From the NCBI GenBank assembly GCA_900316445.1, contig ONCZ01000035.1, positions 1-41,136 on the forward strand: DNA of 41,136 bases, read 5' to 3'. Of the stretch, positions 32,116 through 40,331 are shown piece after piece. The notes below the pieces were generated by a model. That model saw nothing but the letters and a program-made list of their open reading frames with translations. It did no database searches and had not been told where the DNA came from. The position numbers were made by a program, and so were the translations under genes. Origin of the DNA: an uncultured Prevotellaceae bacterium. Lineage in GTDB: Bacteria; Bacteroidota; Bacteroidia; Bacteroidales; Bacteroidaceae. The stretch's first letter is position 1. Every line of letters starts with the position of its first letter.

Positions 32116-33714
32116 TTATTGCTGACTTACTTTCACATCAGAAACGGTGATAGAACCGCCGTAGTTATTGATGCTCCAGCAATTTTTCTGGATACCATAG
32201 ATGCGTTGAGTGTAAGCACATACATCGTTGATATACATAGTAAGAACTGAATTATCAGTGTAGATGTCAATGTTATAGACATTGTCGACAGGGCGCTGGA
32301 ATACATAGCCATCTGCAGCTTCGATGAAACCTTTACCATCTTCGCCCTCCTGTTCGAAGTTCACCTTGCGGCCATCCTCCCATTCAGGATTCACCACCAT
32401 GGTGTAGTACTTCTTCGAGTCGGTACCGCGAACAAACGAAACGCCAAATTTATCCCAGTTGTTAGATGTCTTCACTGTGAACGAGATGTGGTTGGCAGCA
32501 TAAAGACGATTGTAGAGCACATAAGCACCGTCGCCGCTCAGCGTACCATTGCTGTAGCCGTTAGAATCCATTACCTTTGCATCGACTACATTCTTATACT
32601 TCTCTGCCAGTGCAGGCACTGCGCCAAGCGTGAGTGTGCCGTCGGCGTGCTGGATAATCTTGTGGCATACCAAAGCACCACTCCAGTTGGGCTCGTTGCC
32701 GTCGCCGGCACCTACATTGGTATTCTTCTCATGGATATCAGCACCTGAACGGAACGGGCACCAGCCCCAGATGTAACGGTCTGTACCATTAGAGGCAGTC
32801 TTGGCAGCATAAAGCGAACGACTGTCGAGGATGCCCTCATGACCATCAGGCGCCCACTTCGGCCCGTCATTCAGACAGTTCTTCAGTTCCTCGTAGGTAG
32901 GAGCCACCATATACTTCACCTTACGGCTCCAGCTGGCGCGATAGCTCTCACTGAATACGATGTACCAGTAGTTGCCCATCTTGAAGATGTCGGGACACTC
33001 CAGCATGCGGTCCCAGATCATCTTGATACGGCCAACGTGCTCCCAGTTCTTCAGATCGCCCGACTTGAACTCAGCAAACACAGGATCGCCACCGTGCTCA
33101 GGATAAGTAGAGATGACCATGTGATACATGTTGTCGTCGGCTACGAAGATCTGCGGATCACGGAAGTCGTTGGCAGAATAGCCAAAGTCGGTGCCGTAGA
33201 GTGTCCACAGTTCATCCTTGGTCCAATTCTTAAAGTCGGTCGATGTAGCGCGCATCACCACCTCACGGTTCTTGCAGTTGCCATTATGACCTGTATAATA
33301 GATATAGTATGTGCCATCTTTCTCATAGGCACAGCCAGTACCTAGCGCAGCATCCTGCTCAAAATCGTTACCACCAAAAGGCAGCAGCTCGCCGAGCGAC
33401 TCGTAGTTGGCACAGTCCTTTGTTGAGACAGCCCAAATGGGATGGAAACGGAAGGGCATGTTATTGATGTACTCTTGGAGGTAAAGCACTTTGAATGTGC
33501 CATCCTTCTGATCGTAGTAAGGCATGGGGTCTCCAACGCGTCCTACATAAGGCATATAATACGTGCCGAAATCAGGTGCATCTGTAGAAGCGAAGAAAGA
33601 GGTTGTGCCGTCCCAGTCCTTAGAGGGATCTCCGCTGAACTTTTCGTCGCTGCATGCCGTCAGCGCAGAAGCTGACAGCATGAATGCGAATACTGAATAT
33701 ATCATTGTCTTCAT
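32116..33714 (-). CDS. GH32 lipoprotein, probable surface levanase/fructanase
   Basis: A 532-residue glycoside hydrolase of family 32, cleaving beta-fructofuranosyl bonds. Signal peptide with lipobox ALTAC (Cys21) and acidic SDE after it, suiting outer-surface export. Catalytic landmarks: VGDPMP with Asp62 as nucleophile, FRDP with Asp186 as transition-state stabiliser, and LECPD with Glu239 as acid/base. The five-bladed propeller covers about 45-360; the rest (390-532) is a beta-sandwich, possibly DUF4975-like. It is the last gene of the SusC-SusD-DUF4960 series, the place of the surface endo-levanase BT1760 as I remember it. Levan or inulin as substrate is inference. Confidence 0.85.
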   Translation of the reverse strand: MKTMIYSVFAFMLSASALTACSDEKFSGDPSKDWDGTTSFFASTDAPDFGTYYMPYVGRVGDPMPYYDQKDGTFKVLYLQEYINNMPFRFHPIWAVSTKDCANYESLGELLPFGGNDFEQDAALGTGCAYEKDGTYYIYYTGHNGNCKNREVVMRATSTDFKNWTKDELWTLYGTDFGYSANDFRDPQIFVADDNMYHMVISTYPEHGGDPVFAEFKSGDLKNWEHVGRIKMIWDRMLECPDIFKMGNYWYIVFSESYRASWSRKVKYMVAPTYEELKNCLNDGPKWAPDGHEGILDSRSLYAAKTASNGTDRYIWGWCPFRSGADIHEKNTNVGAGDGNEPNWSGALVCHKIIQHADGTLTLGAVPALAEKYKNVVDAKVMDSNGYSNGTLSGDGAYVLYNRLYAANHISFTVKTSNNWDKFGVSFVRGTDSKKYYTMVVNPEWEDGRKVNFEQEGEDGKGFIEAADGYVFQRPVDNVYNIDIYTDNSVLTMYINDVCAYTQRIYGIQKNCWSINNYGGSITVSDVKVSQQ

Positions 33715-33757
33715 AATTATCTGTTCTTTAATTCTTTAAATTCGTATAATTCGTAGT

Positions 33758-35173
33758 TTACTTCGTCAAGTAATCGAATGCGTTAAGCATGATACCACCC
33801 ATGTTGTCGTGGTAGTTCGACTCGTATGGGGTAGGAGAATTCCAGTCGAAGAGTCCGGAGCCGAAGCAGATAATGCCACCCTTACCGAATTCACCGTTAG
33901 CACCCTTCAGCTCCCATGACGATACGCTGTTGTCGCCACCCAGTGCACGACCGCCAGTCTTGGCCTCGAAGGCATCTTTACCGTCCTGATAGGTATCCCA
34001 GAAACCGTACTGCGATGTGGTGTTACAAATGGTGTATCCGTTATCCAATGTGTAAACGGCATTGTCGGCGGCACCAGGATAGGTCTTCAGGCCGTTCCAC
34101 AGCGGGTGTGTGATGTCGTAGGCGTAGAAGTGCCAGGGATCTTCGCCCATCAGGTCTGAGCCTTCACCGCCTCCGCCACCCCAAACATTGTTGGGATAGG
34201 CATCCTCTGGCATAGCGCCCAGTGCGATGGCATAGTTCACAGCCGAACGCCCCAGTACGAAACCTACGCCACGCTGCCAGAGTTCCTTCATCTTCGGTAG
34301 AGCCGTCATGGCACCGCTCTCAGCCTCTGCAAAGCCGTTGTAGTTGCCGTATGAAGAGCAGTGACGGTGGAAGAATACGAGTTTACATTCATCGAGTGAG
34401 ATATTTCCGCTGGCTACATCGTCCCAAGAAGCATATGCAGCACTGGCTATGTTTCCGGTGAGCCATTTGGCGGCAGCTTTCTCCTCGTCATTCAACAGTT
34501 CAATGTTCTCAGCCTCGCCAACGAAGATGGCTACAGGGTTGGCAATCAGTGTCACATTGACAGTATAGACAGAAGTGGCAGTATTGTCGTTCAGTGTTAT
34601 CTGGAACGGCTCAGTAAAGTTTGCCTTCGTGCCACTGGCAGGACTGCAAATAGCATCCTCGCTGCACTCAACCTCAAAGGTGGCATTGCTCAAATCAATA
34701 CCGCTGTTGGCCATCACACTTACCGTGATAGTCTTATCCTGCTGGTTGATAGCACCTTTCACACCTTCTAGGATGAAGAGTGACATCAGTGCTTCATCAT
34801 TACGTACACTTACTTGATAGTCCATCACGAGGTCGCCATTGGAGATGTGCAGTGTACGGTCTCCGTCGAAGTTAATGTGGTCACCCACCTTCATATTAGT
34901 CTGAGCACCAGGCGAAACGGTCAGGCTGGTGATTTCCATGTTACCCTTCTGGTCGAAGTCAGCGGGAACCTTCACCTTTACCAGTCGCTTCTCTGTGTTG
35001 ATGATGCCTTCATACTGTCCGTTCAGCACGAACTTCTCCACGAGGCATGAACCGCCCACGTTGATGCTGCCTGTATGATCATCGCTGCAGGAGGAGAGAA
35101 GCCCCACTCCAACTCCCCCAAGGAGGAGAGCAGTTACCAGATAAACTGCAAGTTTTATGATATTCTGTTTCAT
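33758..35173 (-). CDS. DUF4960-like surface lipoprotein of the fructan locus
   Basis: A 471-residue lipoprotein; the ATG at 35173 (MKQNIIKLAVYLVTALL) is preferred to one 17 codons upstream, as the added residues are charged and would spoil the signal peptide. Lipobox LLSSC with Cys29, then SDDHTGS. Two Ig-like strand-rich modules (about 35-115 and 120-215) precede a C-terminal domain (220-471) of the DUF4960 type with GRSAVNYAIALGAMP, HFYAYDITHPLWNG and GIICFGSGLFDWN. It fills the SusE/F position between SusD and GH32, where a surface glycan-binding protein is expected. The core of the signal peptide (LLLGGVGVGL, 16-25) is coded by a repeat element. Confidence 0.8.
   Translation of the reverse strand: MKQNIIKLAVYLVTALLLGGVGVGLLSSCSDDHTGSINVGGSCLVEKFVLNGQYEGIINTEKRLVKVKVPADFDQKGNMEITSLTVSPGAQTNMKVGDHINFDGDRTLHISNGDLVMDYQVSVRNDEALMSLFILEGVKGAINQQDKTITVSVMANSGIDLSNATFEVECSEDAICSPASGTKANFTEPFQITLNDNTATSVYTVNVTLIANPVAIFVGEAENIELLNDEEKAAAKWLTGNIASAAYASWDDVASGNISLDECKLVFFHRHCSSYGNYNGFAEAESGAMTALPKMKELWQRGVGFVLGRSAVNYAIALGAMPEDAYPNNVWGGGGGEGSDLMGEDPWHFYAYDITHPLWNGLKTYPGAADNAVYTLDNGYTICNTTSQYGFWDTYQDGKDAFEAKTGGRALGGDNSVSSWELKGANGEFGKGGIICFGSGLFDWNSPTPYESNYHDNMGGIMLNAFDYLTK
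35096..35130 (-). repeat. Palindromic G-rich element inside a signal peptide
   Basis: On the minus strand CTCCTCCTTGGGGGAG followed by TTGGAGTGGGGCTT, a relative of the elements at 28365-28410 and 35211-35246. It is translated in frame as LLLGGVGVGLL of the DUF4960-like lipoprotein, where it supplies the hydrophobic core. Confidence 0.55.
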
Positions 35174-35210
35174 ATTTATTTTCTTTTTTATAATGATTTT
35201 CTTGTATTCA

Positions 35211-35246
35211 TTCCCTTCCCTCATAGAGGAGGGTTAGGGTGAGGTC
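35211..35246. repeat. Palindromic element after the susD stop
   Basis: CCCTTCCCTC-ATA-GAGGAGGG with a GTTAGGGTGAGG tail, filling most of the gap between the SusD stop (35247) and the DUF4960-like gene. Same build as the elements at 28365 and 35096. It may act as an mRNA hairpin separating susD from downstream genes. Confidence 0.55.
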
Positions 35247-36986
35247 TTACCACTGTCCGCAGTTCTGCGTGTAGTGTCCGTTTGATGCAGCCATCTGCTC
35301 CCAGGGAACAGGCAGATACTCGTTCTTATTGGCAGTAAACAGTGAGCCACTCAGGAAGTTCATCTTCTCACTCTCACTGGTATAGTACTTGTTGAGCACT
35401 GTAGCAGCATCGCCCCAACGTACGAGATCGAAGAAACGCTCACTCTCCATAGCCAACTCCAGCCGGCGCTCCATCTTGACAATCTTCATGGCGTCTTCCT
35501 TAGAATACGAGCCACTATATTTGCCCACTGCATAGTGGATACCGTATTTAGTGGGATAGTTAGATACGATGCTGTTGCTTGCCATACCGGCAGCACGTTC
35601 GCGTACTTGATTGACCAGAGTTATAGCCTCTGAAGTCTGATTCAGCTGAGCCAGTGCCTCGGCACGCATCAACAGTACATCGGCATAGCGGAAGACGATA
35701 CGGTTCATTGAGCTGGCCCACTGTGAGTCACACAGGAACAGATAGATATCTGTGAGTGCGGGGTCTATATTTTGCTTCAGCGATACGAAGTATCCAAAGG
35801 TGCCACCAGAACGGCTCCAGGCGTTAGTCTCTGCCATCATGAAACTGGTATTGAACATATAGGGAGTGCCAGGCACGCCAACTGTGACGAACAAGCGTGG
35901 GTCTACAGTCTGATTGGAACCGACGGTATAATCGGCATCGGCAAAGTTATCGAGCATCGGCAGACCGTCGCTGTTGGTACGATAGGCATTTACCAGATTG
36001 TGAGATGGCTTGTAAAAATCACAACCAGAATCGTGAACCTTAGGAATACATGGAACAATCAGACGGTTAGAGAAATTCAAGTTACCGTATACGGTACCAT
36101 CGTTCTTGGAGTACTGGATAGCCCAAAGACTCTCTTTACCATTCTCATACTGTTCCTCAGGACGGAAGTTGTTGTGCAAGTCAGACTCCAAACCGTAGCC
36201 AGCGTAGAAAGACGGGCTTGTGTATTCCACTACCTTCTGCAGGTCAGCCTCGTTGATGCCTGTTACCTGATTCGTGTTGGCATCGTCTTGACGGTAGGCT
36301 TTATAGAGGTAAACCTTTGCAAGGAATGCAGCACATGCGGCCTTTGTAGGACGGCCCTTGTCTGCCTGCACAACAGGAAGAACGGCGTAGGCGTCTTCAA
36401 GGTCATTGATGATCTGCTGCCAGCCCTCATCGTTGGAATATTCTGTGTTTGAGAGGTTGTTATAGTCCTCTTCATCCATGTTGGGCTTGTTCACGAATGG
36501 AATTTTCTTGAACAGGCGCTTCAACTGGAAGTGTCCGTAGGCACGCAGGAACTTCATCTCGGCAGTACGCTGCTTAATGGTTGCGTTATTCTGGTCAGCA
36601 CTGGTCAGGATGTCGAGCGACAGGTTAATACGTGAGAGGTAGTTATACATCTTAGTCCAGATAGAGCTAAAAGGCCAGTCGGTAGTCATCACGCCTGTGC
36701 TCTTTTCCAGTCTGTGGAAAGGCTCACCATCAGAGAAGTCAGAACCGCCTACATAGGCATCGTCTGAACGGGTATCGTAGTTCCAGAGTGAGAACGAAGC
36801 GTTCATGTCCTCAATAGAAACCAGTCCGGCGTATGCAGAGATCAGCACATTGTCAATATACTCTGGGCTTTTCACCTCGTCCTGCGTCAGCGTTGCCTGT
36901 GGCACTTGTTCCTCAAGGAAATTCGAGCAGGCAGTAAGACCGCAGATCACGCAGATTGTGCAGATCAAATTATATATCGTTTTCAT
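35247..36986 (-). CDS. SusD-like glycan-binding lipoprotein
   Basis: A 579-residue outer-membrane lipoprotein of the RagB/SusD family, the lid that delivers glycan to the SusC channel. Signal peptide with lipobox GLTAC (Cys20), followed by SNFLEEQVPQ, the usual start of mature SusD proteins. TPR-like helices appear as FLRAYGHFQLKRLF (about 148-161) and AACAAFLAKVYLYKAY, and the C-terminal landmarks RYADVLLMRAEAL, ERRLELAMESERFFDLVRWG and YLPVPWEQM are intact. It lies 15 bases after the susC stop. The length is normal for the family. Confidence 0.93.
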   Translation of the reverse strand: MKTIYNLICTICVICGLTACSNFLEEQVPQATLTQDEVKSPEYIDNVLISAYAGLVSIEDMNASFSLWNYDTRSDDAYVGGSDFSDGEPFHRLEKSTGVMTTDWPFSSIWTKMYNYLSRINLSLDILTSADQNNATIKQRTAEMKFLRAYGHFQLKRLFKKIPFVNKPNMDEEDYNNLSNTEYSNDEGWQQIINDLEDAYAVLPVVQADKGRPTKAACAAFLAKVYLYKAYRQDDANTNQVTGINEADLQKVVEYTSPSFYAGYGLESDLHNNFRPEEQYENGKESLWAIQYSKNDGTVYGNLNFSNRLIVPCIPKVHDSGCDFYKPSHNLVNAYRTNSDGLPMLDNFADADYTVGSNQTVDPRLFVTVGVPGTPYMFNTSFMMAETNAWSRSGGTFGYFVSLKQNIDPALTDIYLFLCDSQWASSMNRIVFRYADVLLMRAEALAQLNQTSEAITLVNQVRERAAGMASNSIVSNYPTKYGIHYAVGKYSGSYSKEDAMKIVKMERRLELAMESERFFDLVRWGDAATVLNKYYTSESEKMNFLSGSLFTANKNEYLPVPWEQMAASNGHYTQNCGQW

Positions 36987-37001
36987 AATCGTTGCTATTT
37001 T

Positions 37002-40000
37002 TTAGAATGAAACATTGAGTCCGAAAGTAAGATTGAGTGGGATAGGATAGTTGAATCCAGGGTTCTCGGGATCGGCGCCAGTGAATTTGCCGCTCTTGAT
37101 GGTCAGCAGGTTCTGGGCAGAAGCGTAGAGGCGGATGCGGTCTATGCGCAACTTGTCAGTCACCTGTTTCGGCATGTTATAGCCTAATTGTATAGTGCGC
37201 AGTTTTGCGTATGAACCGTTTTCAATATAATAAGAAGATACACGACCCTCGTTGTTGGTGTCCGAAGTAGTGAGTGCAGGGATATTGCTGTCTGGGTTGG
37301 CAGGACTCCATGCATCAAGTGCACGGATACCCTTGTTCAGATAAGGTACGTTGATGGCAGAGTTGGCCCAGAAGTCGGTCTGAGACTTGTATCCTCTACA
37401 ATCTACGTCTACCCCCTGCACACCTTGCCAGAACATGGTCAGATCCCAGTTCTTGTACTGCAGATAGATGTTCAGGCCCCAGGTGAAGGCGGGTGTGGGA
37501 TCATAGATCCAGTCCTGGTCTTCCTCTGTGATGAAGCCGTCGCCATTCAGATCCTTATAGCGGATGCGGCCCAGTCCGGCACCTTCCTGAATTGCATGGT
37601 TGTCGATCTCCTCCTGACTCTTGAAGATACCGTCGTAGATATAGCCCACCTGCGAGAACATGGCGTGACCAACAACGCTCTTCACTCCGTTACCACCATA
37701 TTTACCGTTGGCAGCCACTGTCTCAGGCAACTTGGTGATCTCGTTCGTATACTTACTGATGTTTCCGCTGATGTCCCAGGAGAAATCGTTAGGCAGACGA
37801 TGGCGATAGCCCACTGTCAGTTCCCAACCGTTGTTCTTCACCTCGCCAGCGTTGATCCACTGTCCGGCTCCCTCACCCATAGCGGCGATACCTTCCATGA
37901 AGAGCAGAATGTCGGTGGTCTTCTTATCATACCAGTCGAAGCTTCCGTAGATTTCGTTTCTCAGGATGGCGAAGTCGAGACCGATGTTATGCTGTGTGGT
38001 GGTCTCCCACTTGATATCGTCGTTGCCGCGCTGGTTGCGGACATAGCCGTTGGGCAGGTCATAACCGCCGTTCGTACCTGTGATATCGTATGATGAACCG
38101 GCCTGACCGCTACCCCAAAGACCTGTAGAGACTACAGATTTATATAGGGTATAACGCGCTGTGTTAGAGATTTCCTGGTTACCGGTCTGTCCCCAAGAGT
38201 AGCGCAAATACGCCAACCAGCACTGACAGACGGGAATGTACCATATTGGTTGCTGGAACCGAAGCGGCTTGAACCGTCACGACGGATGGTGAACGAAGCC
38301 AGATACTTGTCGTCGTATGTATAGTTGACCTTACCAAAGAACGATACGAGTGAGAATCCCTCACCGAAACCTTCAGCCAACTGACGGCCAGCGCCTGCTG
38401 AAGGCCACATGTAGTCAGTGTTCAGGATAGCCAGCTCATAGCGCTTGGCGCTGTTCATCTTGTAGTCCTGACGGTTCACCTCAGTACCGATCATGGCATC
38501 ACCGCGATGCTTGCCGATCTCCAGATTATAGGTAGCAATGGCGTTCCACATCCAGCGCATAGTGTGTTCCTGCTTGCCTTCGACGGCAGAATCGGTACGC
38601 ATCACCTTACCGTTTGCGATAGGGTAGGTGAAAAAGCGCTGTTCCTTCTGCGTATAGTCCATACCAAAGGTGGTGCGAACCATGAAGTTCTTGAACGGAG
38701 TCACACTCAGGTGAACATCGCCGAACATACGCCACTGGGTGTATTCGTTGTCTTTGGCATTGTCGATCATGCTCAGCGGATTCTCACGTTCTGAGTAGGC
38801 GCCAAGAGCCTGAGCATATTTGCCGTTTTCGGCGTAAATGGGGAAGTTGGGATTGAACTCCAGAGCGTGCTCTAGCACACCGCCAGGTGCATCAGCGCCT
38901 CTTGTGCGGTTGATGGTGAAGTTCTCGCCGAGAACCACGTTGCCGTCGAAAAGCTTGTAGTCTGCATTGGCACGAGCGGAGAGGCGGTTGAAATAGCTGT
39001 CCTTGATCGTACCCTTGTTGTCGTAGTAGCCAAAAGAGAAGAACGAGCTTCCTTTCTCAGAGCCGTTGCTGACAGATACATTGTACTGCTGAACGACACC
39101 CGTACGGGTAATCTCTTTGAACCAGTCGGTGTCGCCGGCGCGTACTGTACCGTTTTCATCGAGGAACATGTTCATCGTCATATTGTTCAGCACGGGGTTG
39201 CCGTTATTGTCGTAACTCCAGTCATAGTTATAACCCAGATTGTTGTTGCTGGGATTCAGTCCATCGTTGACACTTGCCTGCCAATAAGCTCTGCCCCACT
39301 CGCTGGCATTCATCGTCTCAATCTTATTGGTATAGAAAGAGGCGGCAACGCTTCCGTCGAAGTTGACCTTTATCTTACCGTCCTTACCTTTCTTTGTGGT
39401 GATAATGATCACACCATTAGCAGCCCGTGAGCCGTAGATGCTGGCCGAAGCGGCATCTTTCAGTACCTGGATGCTCTCGATATCGTTTCCGTTCAGCTCG
39501 TGCATGCCGGCTTTAGTAGGCACACCGTCGATGATGTAAAGAGGATCGTTATCGTTCAAGGTTCCGACACCACGGATGCGGACTGTTGCTGCACCAGAGG
39601 GGTTACCGTCGGCAGTAATGTTCATGCCTGGCACACGTCCCTGCAGAGCTTTCATCGGGTTGTTTTCGTTCTGCTTAGCCATCTCGTCAACGCTGACTGT
39701 TGAGATAGCACCCGTCAGATCGGCCTTGCGCTGGGTGGTATAACCAGTCACCACCACTTCCTGCAACACCTCGGCATCGTCCTTCAGAGTCACCTTCATG
39801 CCCTGCTGGGCTGGCAACTCCTGAGTCTGGTAGCCGATGTAAGAGATTACGAGGATTGCGCCCTCGTTTACTTTAATCGTGAAGTTTCCGTCGAAATCGG
39901 TAATCGTACCGTTCGAGGTTCCCTTCTCCATTACTGTGGCACCGATGACCGCCTCACCAGAAGCATCGACGACGGTACCACTAATCTCACTTTGCGCGTA

Positions 40001-40060
40001 CATTATAGTACACGTCAAGAGAGCCAACAAACTTAGAAAAAGTTTCTTTAGTTGTTCCAT
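37002..40060 (-). pseudogene. SusC-like TonB-dependent receptor, frame broken
   Basis: The outer-membrane channel of the locus. From 40060: signal peptide (MEQLKKLFLSLLALLTC, cut near MYAQ), a carboxypeptidase-regulatory-like domain (ISGTVVDASGEAVIGATV), the EVVVTGY box and a plug domain with ALQGRVPGMNI, IRGVGTLNDNDPLYIIDGVP and SIYGSRAANGVIIITT, then barrel strands up to GTFPSVSAGWRI near 38200. There the frame is lost (false tail to 38132); the other frame resumes with LRYSWGQTGNQEISN and runs to LTFGLNVSF at 37002, a normal SusC end. About 20 residues that family members have between GWRI and LRYSWG are missing, so some 60 bases appear deleted. Possible assembly fault, as for etfB and the dehydrogenase. 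Confidence 0.88.
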
Positions 40061-40082
40061 TGTTGAACTTTTAAATTGATTA

Positions 40083-40116
40083 GTACTTTTGTGAATTGAA
40101 TCTGCTGCAAAAGTAC
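40083..40116 (-). promoter_or_regulatory. susC promoter with 9-base inverted repeat
   Basis: The -7 box TACTTTTG (minus strand, 40115-40108) lies about 48 bases before the susC ATG; TTG at the usual distance is absent, as is common for activator-dependent promoters. GTACTTTTG (40083-40091) and CAAAAGTAC (40108-40116) form a perfect inverted repeat with a 16-base spacer spanning box and start site. It may be a coincidence of two back-to-back -7 boxes or a regulator site. Confidence 0.6.
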
Positions 40117-40230
40117 AATAATAATACGTGCGGATATAGCAAATATCGTTCAGATACTAGCAAAAATGTTACATGTAACAATCGTTGACTATTATGTCAA
40201 AAATGTCAAGCGCTGAGTCATTTTTGTTTT

Positions 40231-40322
40231 GTTTACAGTTTACGGTTTACAGTTTACAGATGATATGACTGGAGGCCGAAACACCCGCAGAGGTAATCAT
40301 CTGTAAACCGTAGACCATAAAC
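40231..40322. repeat. Inverted pair of 7-bp arrays after the regulator gene
   Basis: Left: GTTTACA, GTTTACG, GTTTACA, GTTTACA (40231-40258). Right: TGTAAAC, CGTAGAC, CATAAAC (40302-40322). Segments 40238-40264 and 40296-40322 are complementary at 24 of 27 positions around a 31-base spacer; T-rich and A-rich flanks lengthen the stem. The heptamers belong to the same family as 24849-24890. The rest of the gap 40117-40230 is AT-rich with nothing else visible. Confidence 0.85.
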
Positions 40323-40331
40323 AAAAAAAAA

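Noticed and set aside
35174-35224. Earlier start for the DUF4960-like lipoprotein
   Set aside because: The 17 extra residues are strongly basic and unlike any signal peptide head; the A/T-rich stretch just before 35173 fits an untranslated leader.
40084-40200. Antisense small RNA of the DonS kind over susC
   Set aside because: The plus-strand box would transcribe away from susC with almost no overlap, so the known DonS layout is not met.
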